The notes below the pieces were generated by a model that saw only the letters and a program-made list of their open reading frames with translations, was not told the origin of the DNA and searched no databases. A program made the position numbers and the translations under genes. Shown in pieces: positions 51,745 through 60,716 of a stretch of 64,000 nucleotides of DNA. Position 1 is the stretch's first letter. Each line of letters starts with the position of its first letter. The DNA is from JAOUEA01 sp963762075 (GTDB taxonomy: Bacteria > Actinomycetota > UBA4738 > HRBIN12): contig CAVXJC010000001.1 in NCBI GenBank assembly GCA_963762075.1, positions 1 to 64,000 of the forward strand, read 5' to 3'.

Positions 51745-53772
51745 TCAGACTACCGGCACGGAGCCGCGGACCGTCGTGCCGCCGCCGGGATGACTCTCGA
51801 CGCCGAACGTTCCGCCGATGGCGTCGATGCGGTCGGCCATGCCCTGCAGGCCCGTGCCTCGTTCGACCGCGGCCACGTCGAACCCGGCACCGTCGTCGAT
51901 GACCGCGAACTCGAGCGATCCGTTGCGGTGCGCGAGCGAGATGGTTGCTCGCGACGCCCCCGCGTACTTCGCGATGTTCTGCAGCGCTTCGAGGCACGAG
52001 AAGTAGACCGCGGCCTCGACGTCCTGCCCGTAGCGACCCACGCCGCCGTCGGTGACCTCCACCGGCACGACGGACTTCCTCGCTTGCGCTTCGAGCGCCG
52101 AGCCGAGCCCCTGGTCGGCCAGGAGCGGCGGGTAGATGCCGCGAGCGAGGTCGCGCAGCTCGTCGATCGCACCTTGGATCTCGATCTGGAGCTGGGCGAG
52201 CATCTCGTGCGTCTTGGCGACGTCGCGATCGACGAGCGTGTCTGCGAGCCGGAGCTTCACGCCCAGCGCGACGAGCTGCTGCTGCGCGCCGTCGTGGATG
52301 TTCCGTTCGAGCTTTCGGCGCTCGTCGTCCTGCGCGGCCACCAGGCGCTGTCGCGATGCACGGAGCTCCTCGATCAGGCGCACGTTCCGCAGCACCGGCC
52401 CGGCCTGCGCGGCCAGATCGCGCACGAGCCGTTCCCTCGTCGGGTCGAGCGGGTCGTTCGCCGGCATCTCCACGGTCAGGGCGCCGAGCAGGGCCCCTTG
52501 CTGGCGCACCTCGGCCGCGAAGTCGCCCGGAAGAGCCGGCGATGCGTCATCGGCGGCCGCAACAGGGGCACGGGGCGACTCGCTGCTCGGCGATGAGGCG
52601 CTGGCTCGGAGCTGGCGCCCGACACGGAGCCAGATGTCGGCTCTCATCGCACCGGTCGCCCCCTGCAGCACCTTGGCCATGCGCGGCAGCACGTCGTCGG
52701 TCGAGTACGTCTCCGACATGCGTTCGGAGAACTCAGCCATGACCTCGTACGGGGTGGCACGACGTCCGTAGATGAGCCGATCGGCGATGGACCGTGCTGT
52801 CCGGCGCACCGGCCTGAACGTGAGCACGAGCAACATGATCGCGAAGAACAGGCGGGAGAAGTTCACCAACGTCGCCACCGTCACGAACGCCAGGTACAAC
52901 CCTGTGAGCGCGACCGCGACCAGGCTGTACGTGACCGTCTTCTTGACGACGAGATCGATGTCGTAGAGCCGGTGGCGCAGGATGGAATAACCGATCGCCA
53001 CCGGGATGCCGACCCCGAACGACGCGAAGAAGGCGATGAAGAGGATATCGTTGAGCCACGTGATCGCCGAGCTCGCGAGCACAGCCGCGAACAGAAGCAC
53101 CGCCACACCCGTCATGTAGGTGAGCCCGCGGATCTGGCGACGGTCCTCGTCCGCCGATCGCCGATATCGGACGACGACCGCCGCAACCGAGGCGAGCGTC
53201 CCGGCGAGGAGGGTGACCCAGCCGACCATGGAGACGACGTCGACGACGGGTCCGAGCGCCTCGACACCCGTCGGGTTGGCGACCGCGATCGGAGCTTCGG
53301 TATCCACGTTGCCGGGGCGCAAGATGCCCGTCACGATGAGGATGGCGCCGGAACCGACGATGGTCCTCACGACCCATCGCCACCGAGGAGACACGACCTC
53401 TCCCGTCGGGAACAGCAGCAGGATCAGCGGGATCGGTGCGAGCGTGACCACGAACACCCACGTCGTAACCCATCCGGCAACAGCAGACACGACACCCGCC
53501 TCGGTGCCGGTGGCTGTCAAGACCTCATCGGACAGACCGACGATGGCGAACCCCACCCCGATGGTCAGCATGAGCCAGCCGATCGGATTGCCGGGGACGC
53601 GCGAGGCGACCAGGGCGCCGATCGTGCCGTAACCGATCATCATCATGATCGCCACGACGACGAACGCCTCGAAGGTGTCGTTCACGATCGACAGAGCGAG
53701 GGCGGCCGCGAGGACGCAGAGCATGACCCCCCACACGATCCAGGGCCACCGCACAGCGCCGGTCCGACTCAT
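51745..53772 (-). CDS. membrane sensor histidine kinase (HisKA_3 type), kinase A
   Basis: 675 residues: about nine membrane helices (residues 10-320) with the family landmarks FPTGEVVSPRWRWVV and RHRLYDIDLVVKKTVTYSLV, a GAF-like domain (345-465, beginning ATPYEVMAEFSERMSETYS), then HisKA_3 with ERNIHDGAQQQLVALGVKL (phosphoacceptor His about 493) and HATPase with AVIDDGAGFD and GTGLQGMADRIDAIGG. Last gene of a three-kinase operon; its ATG overlaps the stop of kinase B by four bases. The signal is unknown. Likely partners are the receiver proteins at 51346, 58705 and 59430. Confidence 0.9.
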   Translation of the reverse strand: MSRTGAVRWPWIVWGVMLCVLAAALALSIVNDTFEAFVVVAIMMMIGYGTIGALVASRVPGNPIGWLMLTIGVGFAIVGLSDEVLTATGTEAGVVSAVAGWVTTWVFVVTLAPIPLILLLFPTGEVVSPRWRWVVRTIVGSGAILIVTGILRPGNVDTEAPIAVANPTGVEALGPVVDVVSMVGWVTLLAGTLASVAAVVVRYRRSADEDRRQIRGLTYMTGVAVLLFAAVLASSAITWLNDILFIAFFASFGVGIPVAIGYSILRHRLYDIDLVVKKTVTYSLVAVALTGLYLAFVTVATLVNFSRLFFAIMLLVLTFRPVRRTARSIADRLIYGRRATPYEVMAEFSERMSETYSTDDVLPRMAKVLQGATGAMRADIWLRVGRQLRASASSPSSESPRAPVAAADDASPALPGDFAAEVRQQGALLGALTVEMPANDPLDPTRERLVRDLAAQAGPVLRNVRLIEELRASRQRLVAAQDDERRKLERNIHDGAQQQLVALGVKLRLADTLVDRDVAKTHEMLAQLQIEIQGAIDELRDLARGIYPPLLADQGLGSALEAQARKSVVPVEVTDGGVGRYGQDVEAAVYFSCLEALQNIAKYAGASRATISLAHRNGSLEFAVIDDGAGFDVAAVERGTGLQGMADRIDAIGGTFGVESHPGGGTTVRGSVPVV

Positions 53773-55985
53773 GTGATCGCCTCCGTGGCGATGGCGCCGA
53801 ACAGCGTCGTGCCTTCTCCCGGAGCGCTCTCGATCCGCATCGTCCCGCCGATCGCGTCCAGGCGATCGGCGATGCCCTGAAGGCCGGTGCCCTGGGTGGA
53901 CTGCGCCCGATCGAAGCCACGGCCGTCATCGCTGACCGAGAACTCCAGAGCGCCGTTCCGTTGTGCGAGCGTGATCATCGCATGCGACGCCTCCGCGTAC
54001 TTCGCGGCGTTGTTGAGCGCCTCGAGGCATGTGAAGTAGACAGCTGCCTCGACGTCCTGCGGATAACGACCGAGAGCGCTGGTCTCGACCGTGGTCGGCA
54101 CGGCAGCCTTGCGCGCCTGAGCCGTCAGTGCGGCGCCGAGCCCTTTGTCTGCGAGCAGAGGCGGATAGATGCCGCGAGCCAGGTCGCGCAGGTCTTCGAG
54201 GGCGTCGTTCGTCTGACCCTGGAGCCCGGCGAGCAACATGCGCGTCTTCGGCGGATCGCGCTCCACGAGCTGCTCGGCGAGACGCATCTGCACCGTCAAC
54301 GCCACCAGTTGCTGCTGCACGCCGTCATGGATGTTCCGCTCGAGCTTGCGTCGTTCGGCGTCCTGGGCTGCGACCAGCCGTTGTCGCGAAGCTCGGAGCT
54401 CCTCGATGAGGCGCACGTTGCGCAGTACCAGACCTGCCTGCCCGGCGAGGTCGCGCACGAGCAGCTCCTTGGCGGGGTCCATCGGGTCGTCTGGGGCCGG
54501 CTCGAGCGTGATCGCGCCGAGCAGCTCGCCCTGGTGGCGAACTTCGGCGAGATGCTCTCCTACAACCGGGGCGATCTCGCCTGTCACGAGCCGTCGCAAT
54601 GCCGGCTCGTCGGCGTCGGCGGGCCACGAGGCCTCGGGCCGGAGCTCGGACCCGACCGCGAGCCACACATCCGCGCGGCGCGCGCCGGTGGCCTCGACGA
54701 CGAGCTGGGCCATGCGCGGCAGCACGTCGTCGGTCGAGTAGGTCTCGCCGACCCGTTCGCTGAACTCCGAGAGCACCTCGTAGGGGGTCGCGCGCTTGCC
54801 GTAGACGAAGCGGTTGGCCAGGCGCGCGGCGCGAGGTCGGAGCCAGAGGAACACCGCGGCCAGCACGCCGCCGAACAGCAGGGTCGGGAACACGTTCGTG
54901 CCCGCGCCGATGCCGAACACGAGCGCCGGCACCGCCGCCACGATGACGAATCCCAGCAGCATGAACGCGACGACCACCACGCCGTACTGCACGGTCTTGC
55001 GGATCACGAGGTCCAGGTCGTAGAGGCGATAGCGGAAGATCGCGACGAGGTAGGCGAGGGGTATGCCGACCACGATCGTGAACGCAGTGAGGGCGAGGAA
55101 GATCCCGAAGATCCACGAATCCTCCTCGGCGCCGAGCAGCTCGCCGATGAGGCCGACGATCCAGGCGAGCGCGAAGCACGCCCCGGCGATCGACGCGACG
55201 AAGGCCAGCACGCGCATGCGCTGACGCTCCTCGCCGTTGGATCGCTTGAACCGCTGCCGAACAGCGACCACCGATGAGATCGCCGAGACGAGGGCGGCGA
55301 CCGTGCCGACCGCGATGATCGCTGGCGTCACGCTCGAGAGGGCATCGATGCCGAGCGGGTTCTCGTAGAGGATCCCGAGATCGATCCAGGCGTTGTAGGG
55401 ACCGGGGCGCACGGAGAACCCTGCGACGGCGAGCGCAGTGCCGCCCACGAGCCCCCTGACCGCCCAGCGCCATCGAGGGCTCGGTGGGTGACCATCGGGA
55501 TAGAGCAGGAACAGCAGGGGGATGAGGGCGATCGGGTACAGGGAGTACTCGCCGAACGACGCCCAGAGACCGAGCAACGGCACCGAGCCGCGCTCGGCCT
55601 TGAGATCGTAGATGACGAGCGCCTGAGCGAGCGTGAGCAGCGGGAAGGGGGCGCCCGTCACGATGAACAGCCATCCCGCCCAGTTGCCCGGCTGCCGCGA
55701 GACGATGATCACGCCGATGCCGATCCAGAGCACCAGTAGCACGATGAGCACCGCGAATGCCGGGTTGAACGATCCTGGCTGCAGCGTGTCGCCGGCCGCC
55801 CGTGCGGCGTCCAGCTCGTCGAGCGCCCGCTGCATCCCGGGCGTCGAAGGATCTCCGACGACGACGATCTGTCCGGATTCGGAGCGCCGATGCGCGGTGA
55901 TGCCGATCGGGATCGAGACCGCCGCTGCGATGAGAGAAGCCATCAGGATGGCCACCGACACGATCCGTGCTGAGCGCGAGCTCAC
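53769..55985 (-). CDS. membrane sensor histidine kinase (HisKA_3 type), kinase B
   Basis: 738 residues, paralogue of kinase A. It differs by an extra N-terminal helix followed by a roughly 45-residue extracytoplasmic loop (SESGQIVVVGDPSTPGMQRA ... PGSFNPAF), a possible ligand site. Common landmarks: LYPDGHPPSPRWRWAV, RYRLYDLDLVIRKTVQYGVV, ATPYEVLSEFSERVGETYS, HisKA_3 ERNIHDGVQQQLVALTVQMR and HATPase SDDGRGFDRAQSTQGTGLQG. Middle gene of the operon; both ends overlap the neighbours by four bases (ATGA), so the three kinases should be made in similar amounts. Confidence 0.9.
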   Translation of the reverse strand: MSSRSARIVSVAILMASLIAAAVSIPIGITAHRRSESGQIVVVGDPSTPGMQRALDELDAARAAGDTLQPGSFNPAFAVLIVLLVLWIGIGVIIVSRQPGNWAGWLFIVTGAPFPLLTLAQALVIYDLKAERGSVPLLGLWASFGEYSLYPIALIPLLFLLYPDGHPPSPRWRWAVRGLVGGTALAVAGFSVRPGPYNAWIDLGILYENPLGIDALSSVTPAIIAVGTVAALVSAISSVVAVRQRFKRSNGEERQRMRVLAFVASIAGACFALAWIVGLIGELLGAEEDSWIFGIFLALTAFTIVVGIPLAYLVAIFRYRLYDLDLVIRKTVQYGVVVVAFMLLGFVIVAAVPALVFGIGAGTNVFPTLLFGGVLAAVFLWLRPRAARLANRFVYGKRATPYEVLSEFSERVGETYSTDDVLPRMAQLVVEATGARRADVWLAVGSELRPEASWPADADEPALRRLVTGEIAPVVGEHLAEVRHQGELLGAITLEPAPDDPMDPAKELLVRDLAGQAGLVLRNVRLIEELRASRQRLVAAQDAERRKLERNIHDGVQQQLVALTVQMRLAEQLVERDPPKTRMLLAGLQGQTNDALEDLRDLARGIYPPLLADKGLGAALTAQARKAAVPTTVETSALGRYPQDVEAAVYFTCLEALNNAAKYAEASHAMITLAQRNGALEFSVSDDGRGFDRAQSTQGTGLQGIADRLDAIGGTMRIESAPGEGTTLFGAIATEAIT

Positions 55986-58105
55986 GGCGTTCGCTCCTCA
56001 CCGGACGGCCGCTCGCGAGCGGGAACACGTCCCGTCACGCTGGTGCCGGCGCCGGGCGCGCTCGTCACCTGCAGGTCGCCGCCGACCGCATCCAACCGGT
56101 CGATCATGCCTTGTAGGCCGGTACCGAACGACGTGGCGTCGCGGTCGAAACCTCGTCCGTCGTCGTGCACCGTGAAGGTCAGTTGGCCGTTCGACCGCGC
56201 CAGACTCACGTCGGCGGCGCTCGCCTGGGCGTACTTCGCGACGTTGTTCAGCGCTTCGAGCGTGCAGAAGTAGACCGCCGATTCCACGTCGCGCGCGTAC
56301 CGCCCGATGCCGTGGCTCTGAACGGTCGTCGGCACCGCGGCCTTGCGAGCTTGCGACTCGAGCGCCGCGACAAGGCCTCTGTCGGCGAGCAGGGGCGGAT
56401 AGATGCCCCGCGCCAAGTCGCGGAGCTCCTCGAGCGCCTCCCCAGCCGCACCCTGCAGCGAGTCGAGCAGGTCTGCTGCCTTCGCAGGATCGCGATCGAC
56501 CATCGTGCGCGCGAGTTTCAGCTGCACGGCGAGCGCCACGAGCTGTTGCTGCGCGCCGTCGTGCAGGTTCCGTTCGAGCTTGCGACGCTCCTCGTCCTGG
56601 GCCGACACGAGCCGCTGGCGGGAACCTCGCAGTTCCTCGATCAGTCGCACGTTGCGGAGCACGAGCCCCGCTTGCGCGGCGAGGTCGCGCACCAGCCGCT
56701 CCTTCGACGGGTTCATCGGGTCGCTCGACGGCATCGTGACCGACAGGGCTCCGAGGACCTCGCCGCGGTGGAGGACGTCGACGGCGTCGGCGGGCAGGAT
56801 CGCGGGTTCCTCGGCTCCCACCGGCCACGTCGTCGCCGGCCGCAGCTCGGCGCCGACCTGCAGCCAGACGGTCGCCTCGTCAGCGCCGGTCGCTTCCCCC
56901 AGAACGGCTGCCATGCGGTGAAGCACGTCGTCCGCGTCGTACGTCTCCCCGACCCGCTCGGAGAACTCCGTCAGGACCTCGTACGGCGTCGCTCTGCCCC
57001 CGAACACGATCCGGTCGGCGATGCGCTTCGCGAGGCGGTAGAGCGGGACCGCCAGCAACCCATACGCGAGCCCGAGGAACATGAAGAGCGGAGGCGTGTC
57101 GTACAGGGACGGCACGATGCCTGTTGCGACGAGGATGGCGATGACGCCTCCGATCGCGACCACCAACGCCACCACGACCGCGAAGATCAATGTCTTCTTG
57201 ATCACCAGGTCGAGGTCGTAGAGCCGGAAGCGGAAGATCGCCACCGCGGTCGCTGCCGGGATGCCCACGACGATCGTGACGACGAGCAGCACGAGGAGTG
57301 CGTTCGCGATCGTCGCGGCGAACCCGGTCTCGCGGTTGCCGGTCACCGCCGCAGCGACGAAGTTGAGCAGGAACAACAGGCCGCCGATCCTTCCGACCGT
57401 GCCGAGCCAACGGATCTGCTGGCGCTCTTCCGGCTCGGCACCCCTCGCGCGGACGATCATCGATGCCAGCCCGACGAAGCCGCTCACGACGAGGAGCACG
57501 CCGGCCGCTGCGAGGAGCACCCCGAGGGTCGACTCGAGCAGCTCGATGCCCACGGGGTTCGTCACCTCGATACCTTCGATCCCGTCCCATCGCGAGGGCA
57601 GCACGGCGAAGCCCACGACGGTCACCACGAGCGCCGACACATAGAGGCGCCAGGGCAGGCGCCATCGATCCGAGGGCAACGCGCCGGTGGGATACAGGAA
57701 GAAGATCGCGGGCAGCAACCCGAGGCACACGAAGAACGGCCACTGGCTGAGCCAGTTCGCCACGCCGAGGAACGCCAGAGCCCGTTGCTCCGCCTCCGCA
57801 GCGTCGACCCAGTTCTGGGCCGGCAGCGCGATCGCGAACGATGCAGCGATACCGAGGAACACCCAGCCCACGACGTTTCCGGCGCGCGACGCGATCAGCG
57901 CGCCGACGACCGCGAACGCGGCGCCACCCAACAGGCCCGGCACGATGAGGGCTGTGTCCTCGGCGCCGAACACCGAGCCGAACGCGACCTTGATCGCCAA
58001 CGACGTCGACATCAGCGCGACGCTGGCCGCGGCGATCGCCCATGCTGCCAGCGACCGCCGACGCGCGCTGGTCATCGTGCCGTCGCCCGGAGACTCGGCG
58101 TGCAT
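55982..58105 (-). CDS. membrane sensor histidine kinase (HisKA_3 type), kinase C
   Basis: 707 residues, third paralogue and first gene of the operon. Membrane landmarks LYPTGALPSDRWRLPWRLY and RFRLYDLDLVIKKTLIFAVV, GAF-like region from ATPYEVLTEFSERVGETYD, HisKA_3 ERNLHDGAQQQLVALAVQLK, HATPase VHDDGRGFDRDATSFGTGLQ. An ATG at 58105 has GGGAGG upstream and is preferred; a second in-frame ATG at 58075 is possible. Divergent from the universal stress gene, with a 177-bp gap that should contain both promoters. Confidence 0.9.
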   Translation of the reverse strand: MHAESPGDGTMTSARRRSLAAWAIAAASVALMSTSLAIKVAFGSVFGAEDTALIVPGLLGGAAFAVVGALIASRAGNVVGWVFLGIAASFAIALPAQNWVDAAEAEQRALAFLGVANWLSQWPFFVCLGLLPAIFFLYPTGALPSDRWRLPWRLYVSALVVTVVGFAVLPSRWDGIEGIEVTNPVGIELLESTLGVLLAAAGVLLVVSGFVGLASMIVRARGAEPEERQQIRWLGTVGRIGGLLFLLNFVAAAVTGNRETGFAATIANALLVLLVVTIVVGIPAATAVAIFRFRLYDLDLVIKKTLIFAVVVALVVAIGGVIAILVATGIVPSLYDTPPLFMFLGLAYGLLAVPLYRLAKRIADRIVFGGRATPYEVLTEFSERVGETYDADDVLHRMAAVLGEATGADEATVWLQVGAELRPATTWPVGAEEPAILPADAVDVLHRGEVLGALSVTMPSSDPMNPSKERLVRDLAAQAGLVLRNVRLIEELRGSRQRLVSAQDEERRKLERNLHDGAQQQLVALAVQLKLARTMVDRDPAKAADLLDSLQGAAGEALEELRDLARGIYPPLLADRGLVAALESQARKAAVPTTVQSHGIGRYARDVESAVYFCTLEALNNVAKYAQASAADVSLARSNGQLTFTVHDDGRGFDRDATSFGTGLQGMIDRLDAVGGDLQVTSAPGAGTSVTGRVPARERPSGEERTP

Positions 58106-58247
58106 GTCGGCATCTTCCTCCCGAGAGTGCCGGCTCGTGAAGGAAGCGGCCCTCCCGTTGCCGGAGCGGAACCTCCCCTGTCGCCGCGTGCTGGCACCCC
58201 TGGCGGTTCCGCATGCTCGCCGGGTCGTTCGGGCGCCCCGGGCCGCC

Positions 58248-58272
58248 TAGCGTGAGGTTGGGATTCGAGAAG
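58248..58272 (+). promoter_or_regulatory. -10-like box and ribosome site of the universal stress gene
   Basis: TAGCGT (58248-58253) is followed by a short leader and AGAAGGAGG, about eight bases before the ATG at 58283. This is a normal leadered arrangement, unlike most of its neighbours. Confidence 0.4.
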
Positions 58273-58282
58273 GAGGCCCATC

Positions 58283-58690
58283 ATGACCACGATCGTCGTG
58301 GGAACGGACTCAAGCTCAGCCGCAGACCTGGCCGTCATCGATGCCGCTCGCCTTGCCCGTGACCGAGAGGCGGAGCTGCTCGTGCTGCTCGTCCGGCCGG
58401 ATGGCGACGTGCGCGCGGCCGTCGATCCCGATCGCGCGCCCGACCCTAACCGCTATCTCGCGGGGCTGGCGCGGCGCTTCCCGGAAGTGACGACGACCAC
58501 GCGCATCGAGAACGGCGAGCCGGCGGAGCGCATCTGTGAGGTCGCCGCCGAGGTCAACGCCGAGACGATCGTGCTCGGGAACCGGGGCACGCGTGGTTCG
58601 TGGTGGCGGGTGAAGGACAGCGTGCCCAACCTCGTGCTGCGTCACTCGCCGTGCAGCGTGTTCATCGTCGACACCCGCCGGGCGCAGTGA
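58283..58690 (+). CDS. universal stress protein (UspA family)
   Basis: 135 residues, one Usp domain: TTIVVGTDSSSAADLAVIDA (Asp of the first nucleotide contact) and the C-terminal ATP loop VLGNRGTRGSWWRVKDSVP with HSPCSVFIV. The G-x2-G-x-x-G-S pattern predicts ATP binding. Located between two operons of the signalling array, so it may be under their control. Ends 15 bases before the convergent NarL regulator. Confidence 0.88.
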   Translation: MTTIVVGTDSSSAADLAVIDAARLARDREAELLVLLVRPDGDVRAAVDPDRAPDPNRYLAGLARRFPEVTTTTRIENGEPAERICEVAAEVNAETIVLGNRGTRGSWWRVKDSVPNLVLRHSPCSVFIVDTRRAQ

Positions 58691-58704
58691 TCCCTGCGAT
58701 GCGC

Positions 58705-59373
58705 CTACCCCTGCTCGGCCTCCCGGAGGAAAGCCAGCACCGCCATCACTCGGCGGTGTACAGCGGGTTCCTCGGTGAGGTCGAGCTTGTGGAACAGCGA
58801 GTTGATGTGCTTCTCGACGGCTCGCTCGGTCAGGAACAACGACGCCGCGATCGCGGCGTTGTTCTCGCCTTGGGCCATGTGTCCGAGCACCTCGCGCTCG
58901 CGGTCGGTGAGCGTCGCGAGCGCCGAGTGCGCCATGCGATCCTTCGCCGCGACGAGGGCCTCGACGACCTTCGGGTCGAGCACGCTGCCCCCTCTCGCGA
59001 CCTCGTTGAGGGCGCGCACCACCTCGTCGACGTCGGCGACGCGCTCCTTCAGCAGGTAGCCGAGACCTTCCGCGCCGTCCTTCAACAACTCATATGCGTA
59101 CTCTTCGTCGGCGTACTGAGAGAGCACGACGACGCCGACAGCGGGGTGCCCCGCCCGGATCGCCTTCGCCGCCCGGATGCCTTCGTCCGTGCCGGTCGGG
59201 GGCATGCGGATGTCGGTGAGCACCGCGTCGGGGGACTGCGTCTCGACCGCCGTGAGCAGCTCGTCGTACGCTTCTGCCGTGCCGACGACCTCCACGTCGT
59301 CGACGCTCGAGAGCAGCGCGACCGTGCCTTCGCGAACGAGGTAGTTGTCTTCCGCGAACACGACTCGCAGCAT
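58705..59373 (-). CDS. NarL/LuxR-type response regulator
   Basis: 222 residues. Receiver: VVFAEDNYLVREGTVALLSS, phosphoacceptor Asp in AVLTDIRMPPTGTDEG, Lys in LGYLLKERVAD. Output: LuxR helix-turn-helix TLTDREREVLGHMAQGENNA with RAVEKHINSLFHKLDL. Typical partner of HisKA_3 kinases. The ATG at 59373 is supported by TACCAT on the minus strand (complement of 59380-59385), six bases away, a leaderless start; the seven-codon upstream extension is not needed. Divergent from, and homologous over its whole length to the first half of, the receiver-cyclase gene. Confidence 0.92.
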   Translation of the reverse strand: MLRVVFAEDNYLVREGTVALLSSVDDVEVVGTAEAYDELLTAVETQSPDAVLTDIRMPPTGTDEGIRAAKAIRAGHPAVGVVVLSQYADEEYAYELLKDGAEGLGYLLKERVADVDEVVRALNEVARGGSVLDPKVVEALVAAKDRMAHSALATLTDREREVLGHMAQGENNAAIAASLFLTERAVEKHINSLFHKLDLTEEPAVHRRVMAVLAFLREAEQG

Positions 59374-59429
59374 GCGCGGATGGTACACGGGCACTCTGGC
59401 GCGAACAGCGGAACGGAAGGGCGAACGGC

Positions 59430-60716
59430 GTGAGCATCACGGTCGTGCTCGGCGAGGACAACGTGCTCGTGCGCGAAGGTGTGAGGGCGCTGCTGAACTC
59501 CTACGACGACATCTCCGTCGTCGGGGTCGCCGAGGACGCGCCCACCCTGCTCTCCGCCGCGGCCGAGCACGTGCCCGACGTCGTCGTCACCGACATCAAG
59601 ATGCCGCCGAGCTTCCAACTCGAGGGCATCGACTGCGCCCACGCGATCCGAGAGAAGCATCCGGACACGGGCGTGGTGGTGCTGAGTGCGCACGACGACG
59701 AGGAATACGCGCTCGCCCTGCTCGGTCGCGGCCACAGCGGCCTCGCCTATCTGTTGAAGGATCGCATCGCGCAAGGCGACGAGCTCGCGCGCGCCATCCG
59801 CGAGGTGCACGCCGGCGGCAGCACCGTCGACCCCACGATCGCCGAACGACTCTCGGACCGCAGCGACGCGGCCGAGCGCGACCGTGAGCTGCTCGACATG
59901 ATGGCCAAGGGCCTCGGGTACGAGGAGATCGCGGCATCGCTCGGCACCACGCAGGAAGCCGTCGACCGCCAGGTGACGGAGCTGTTCCGCGGCATGGCGG
60001 GCGACGGAGGCGGCGCCGGTCTGGTCGACGAGTTCAAGCGCATGCACGCCGCGGTGATCGAGCAGACCGTGTCTCGCAATACGCTCGCGAGCTTCGTGCC
60101 CCAGCAACTCGCGGACCGTCTCGCCTCGCACCCCGACACGGCGATCGAGCCACAGGAGGTCGAGGTGACCGTGCTGTTCAGCGATATCCGTGGATTCTCG
60201 ACGATCGCGGAGCGCCTCGGCGCTCGCGAGGTGGCTTCTGTCGTCGGACGGCACCTGTCCGCCATGGCGGAAGTGGTCGCCGCGCACGGAGGCACGATCG
60301 ACAAGTTCCAGGGAGACGCCGTGATGGCCGTGTTCGGGGCGCCGGAGCCATTGGAGGATCACGCGGAGCGGGCGCTCCTGTGCGCGATCGCGATGCAGGT
60401 GCGCCAGACCGAGCTGAACGCCGATGGATGGGACGTCGTCGACCTCCCCGAGATGGGCGTGGGCATCGGGGTGAACACCGGCCAGGTGATCGCCGGCACT
60501 GTCGGTGGCGGTGGTCGTCTCGAGTACACGGTCGTAGGCGACGCGGTCAACATCGCCTCTCGGCTGCAGAACGAGGCAGGCGGCGGCGAGATCGTGGCGA
60601 CCGCGAGCACGGTCGCGGCTGCGCCCCGTGTCGTCTGTGAGTCGATCGGCTCGAGGCACGTCAAGGGCCGGGAGGAACCCGTGGAGGTCTTCCGTGTGAC
60701 GGGAGCCGAGCGATGA
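59430..60716 (+). CDS. receiver - degenerate LuxR helix-turn-helix - class III cyclase fusion
   Basis: 428 residues. Receiver (1-130): VVLGEDNVLVREGVRALLNS, phosphoacceptor in VVVTDIKMPPSFQ, Lys in LAYLLKDRIAQ. Residues about 145-195 align with the LuxR output domain of the neighbouring regulator (ERDRELLDMMAKGLGYEEIA; ASLGTTQEAVDRQVTELFRG) but lack the LTxRE start. After a helical linker, the cyclase domain (about 245-425) has both metal motifs (VTVLFSDIRGFSTIAERL; TIDKFQGDAVMAVFG with the substrate Lys), and VVGDAVNIASRLQNEAGG with catalytic Asn and Arg. All catalytic positions are kept, so a phosphorylated receiver likely switches cAMP or cGMP synthesis. GTG start after GGAAGGG; ATGA overlap with kinase D. 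Confidence 0.92.
   Translation: MSITVVLGEDNVLVREGVRALLNSYDDISVVGVAEDAPTLLSAAAEHVPDVVVTDIKMPPSFQLEGIDCAHAIREKHPDTGVVVLSAHDDEEYALALLGRGHSGLAYLLKDRIAQGDELARAIREVHAGGSTVDPTIAERLSDRSDAAERDRELLDMMAKGLGYEEIAASLGTTQEAVDRQVTELFRGMAGDGGGAGLVDEFKRMHAAVIEQTVSRNTLASFVPQQLADRLASHPDTAIEPQEVEVTVLFSDIRGFSTIAERLGAREVASVVGRHLSAMAEVVAAHGGTIDKFQGDAVMAVFGAPEPLEDHAERALLCAIAMQVRQTELNADGWDVVDLPEMGVGIGVNTGQVIAGTVGGGGRLEYTVVGDAVNIASRLQNEAGGGEIVATASTVAAAPRVVCESIGSRHVKGREEPVEVFRVTGAER

Noticed and set aside
56165..58255. 696-codon plus-strand frame opposite kinase C
   Set aside because: Antisense shadow; the kinase on the minus strand has complete HisKA_3 and HATPase motifs.
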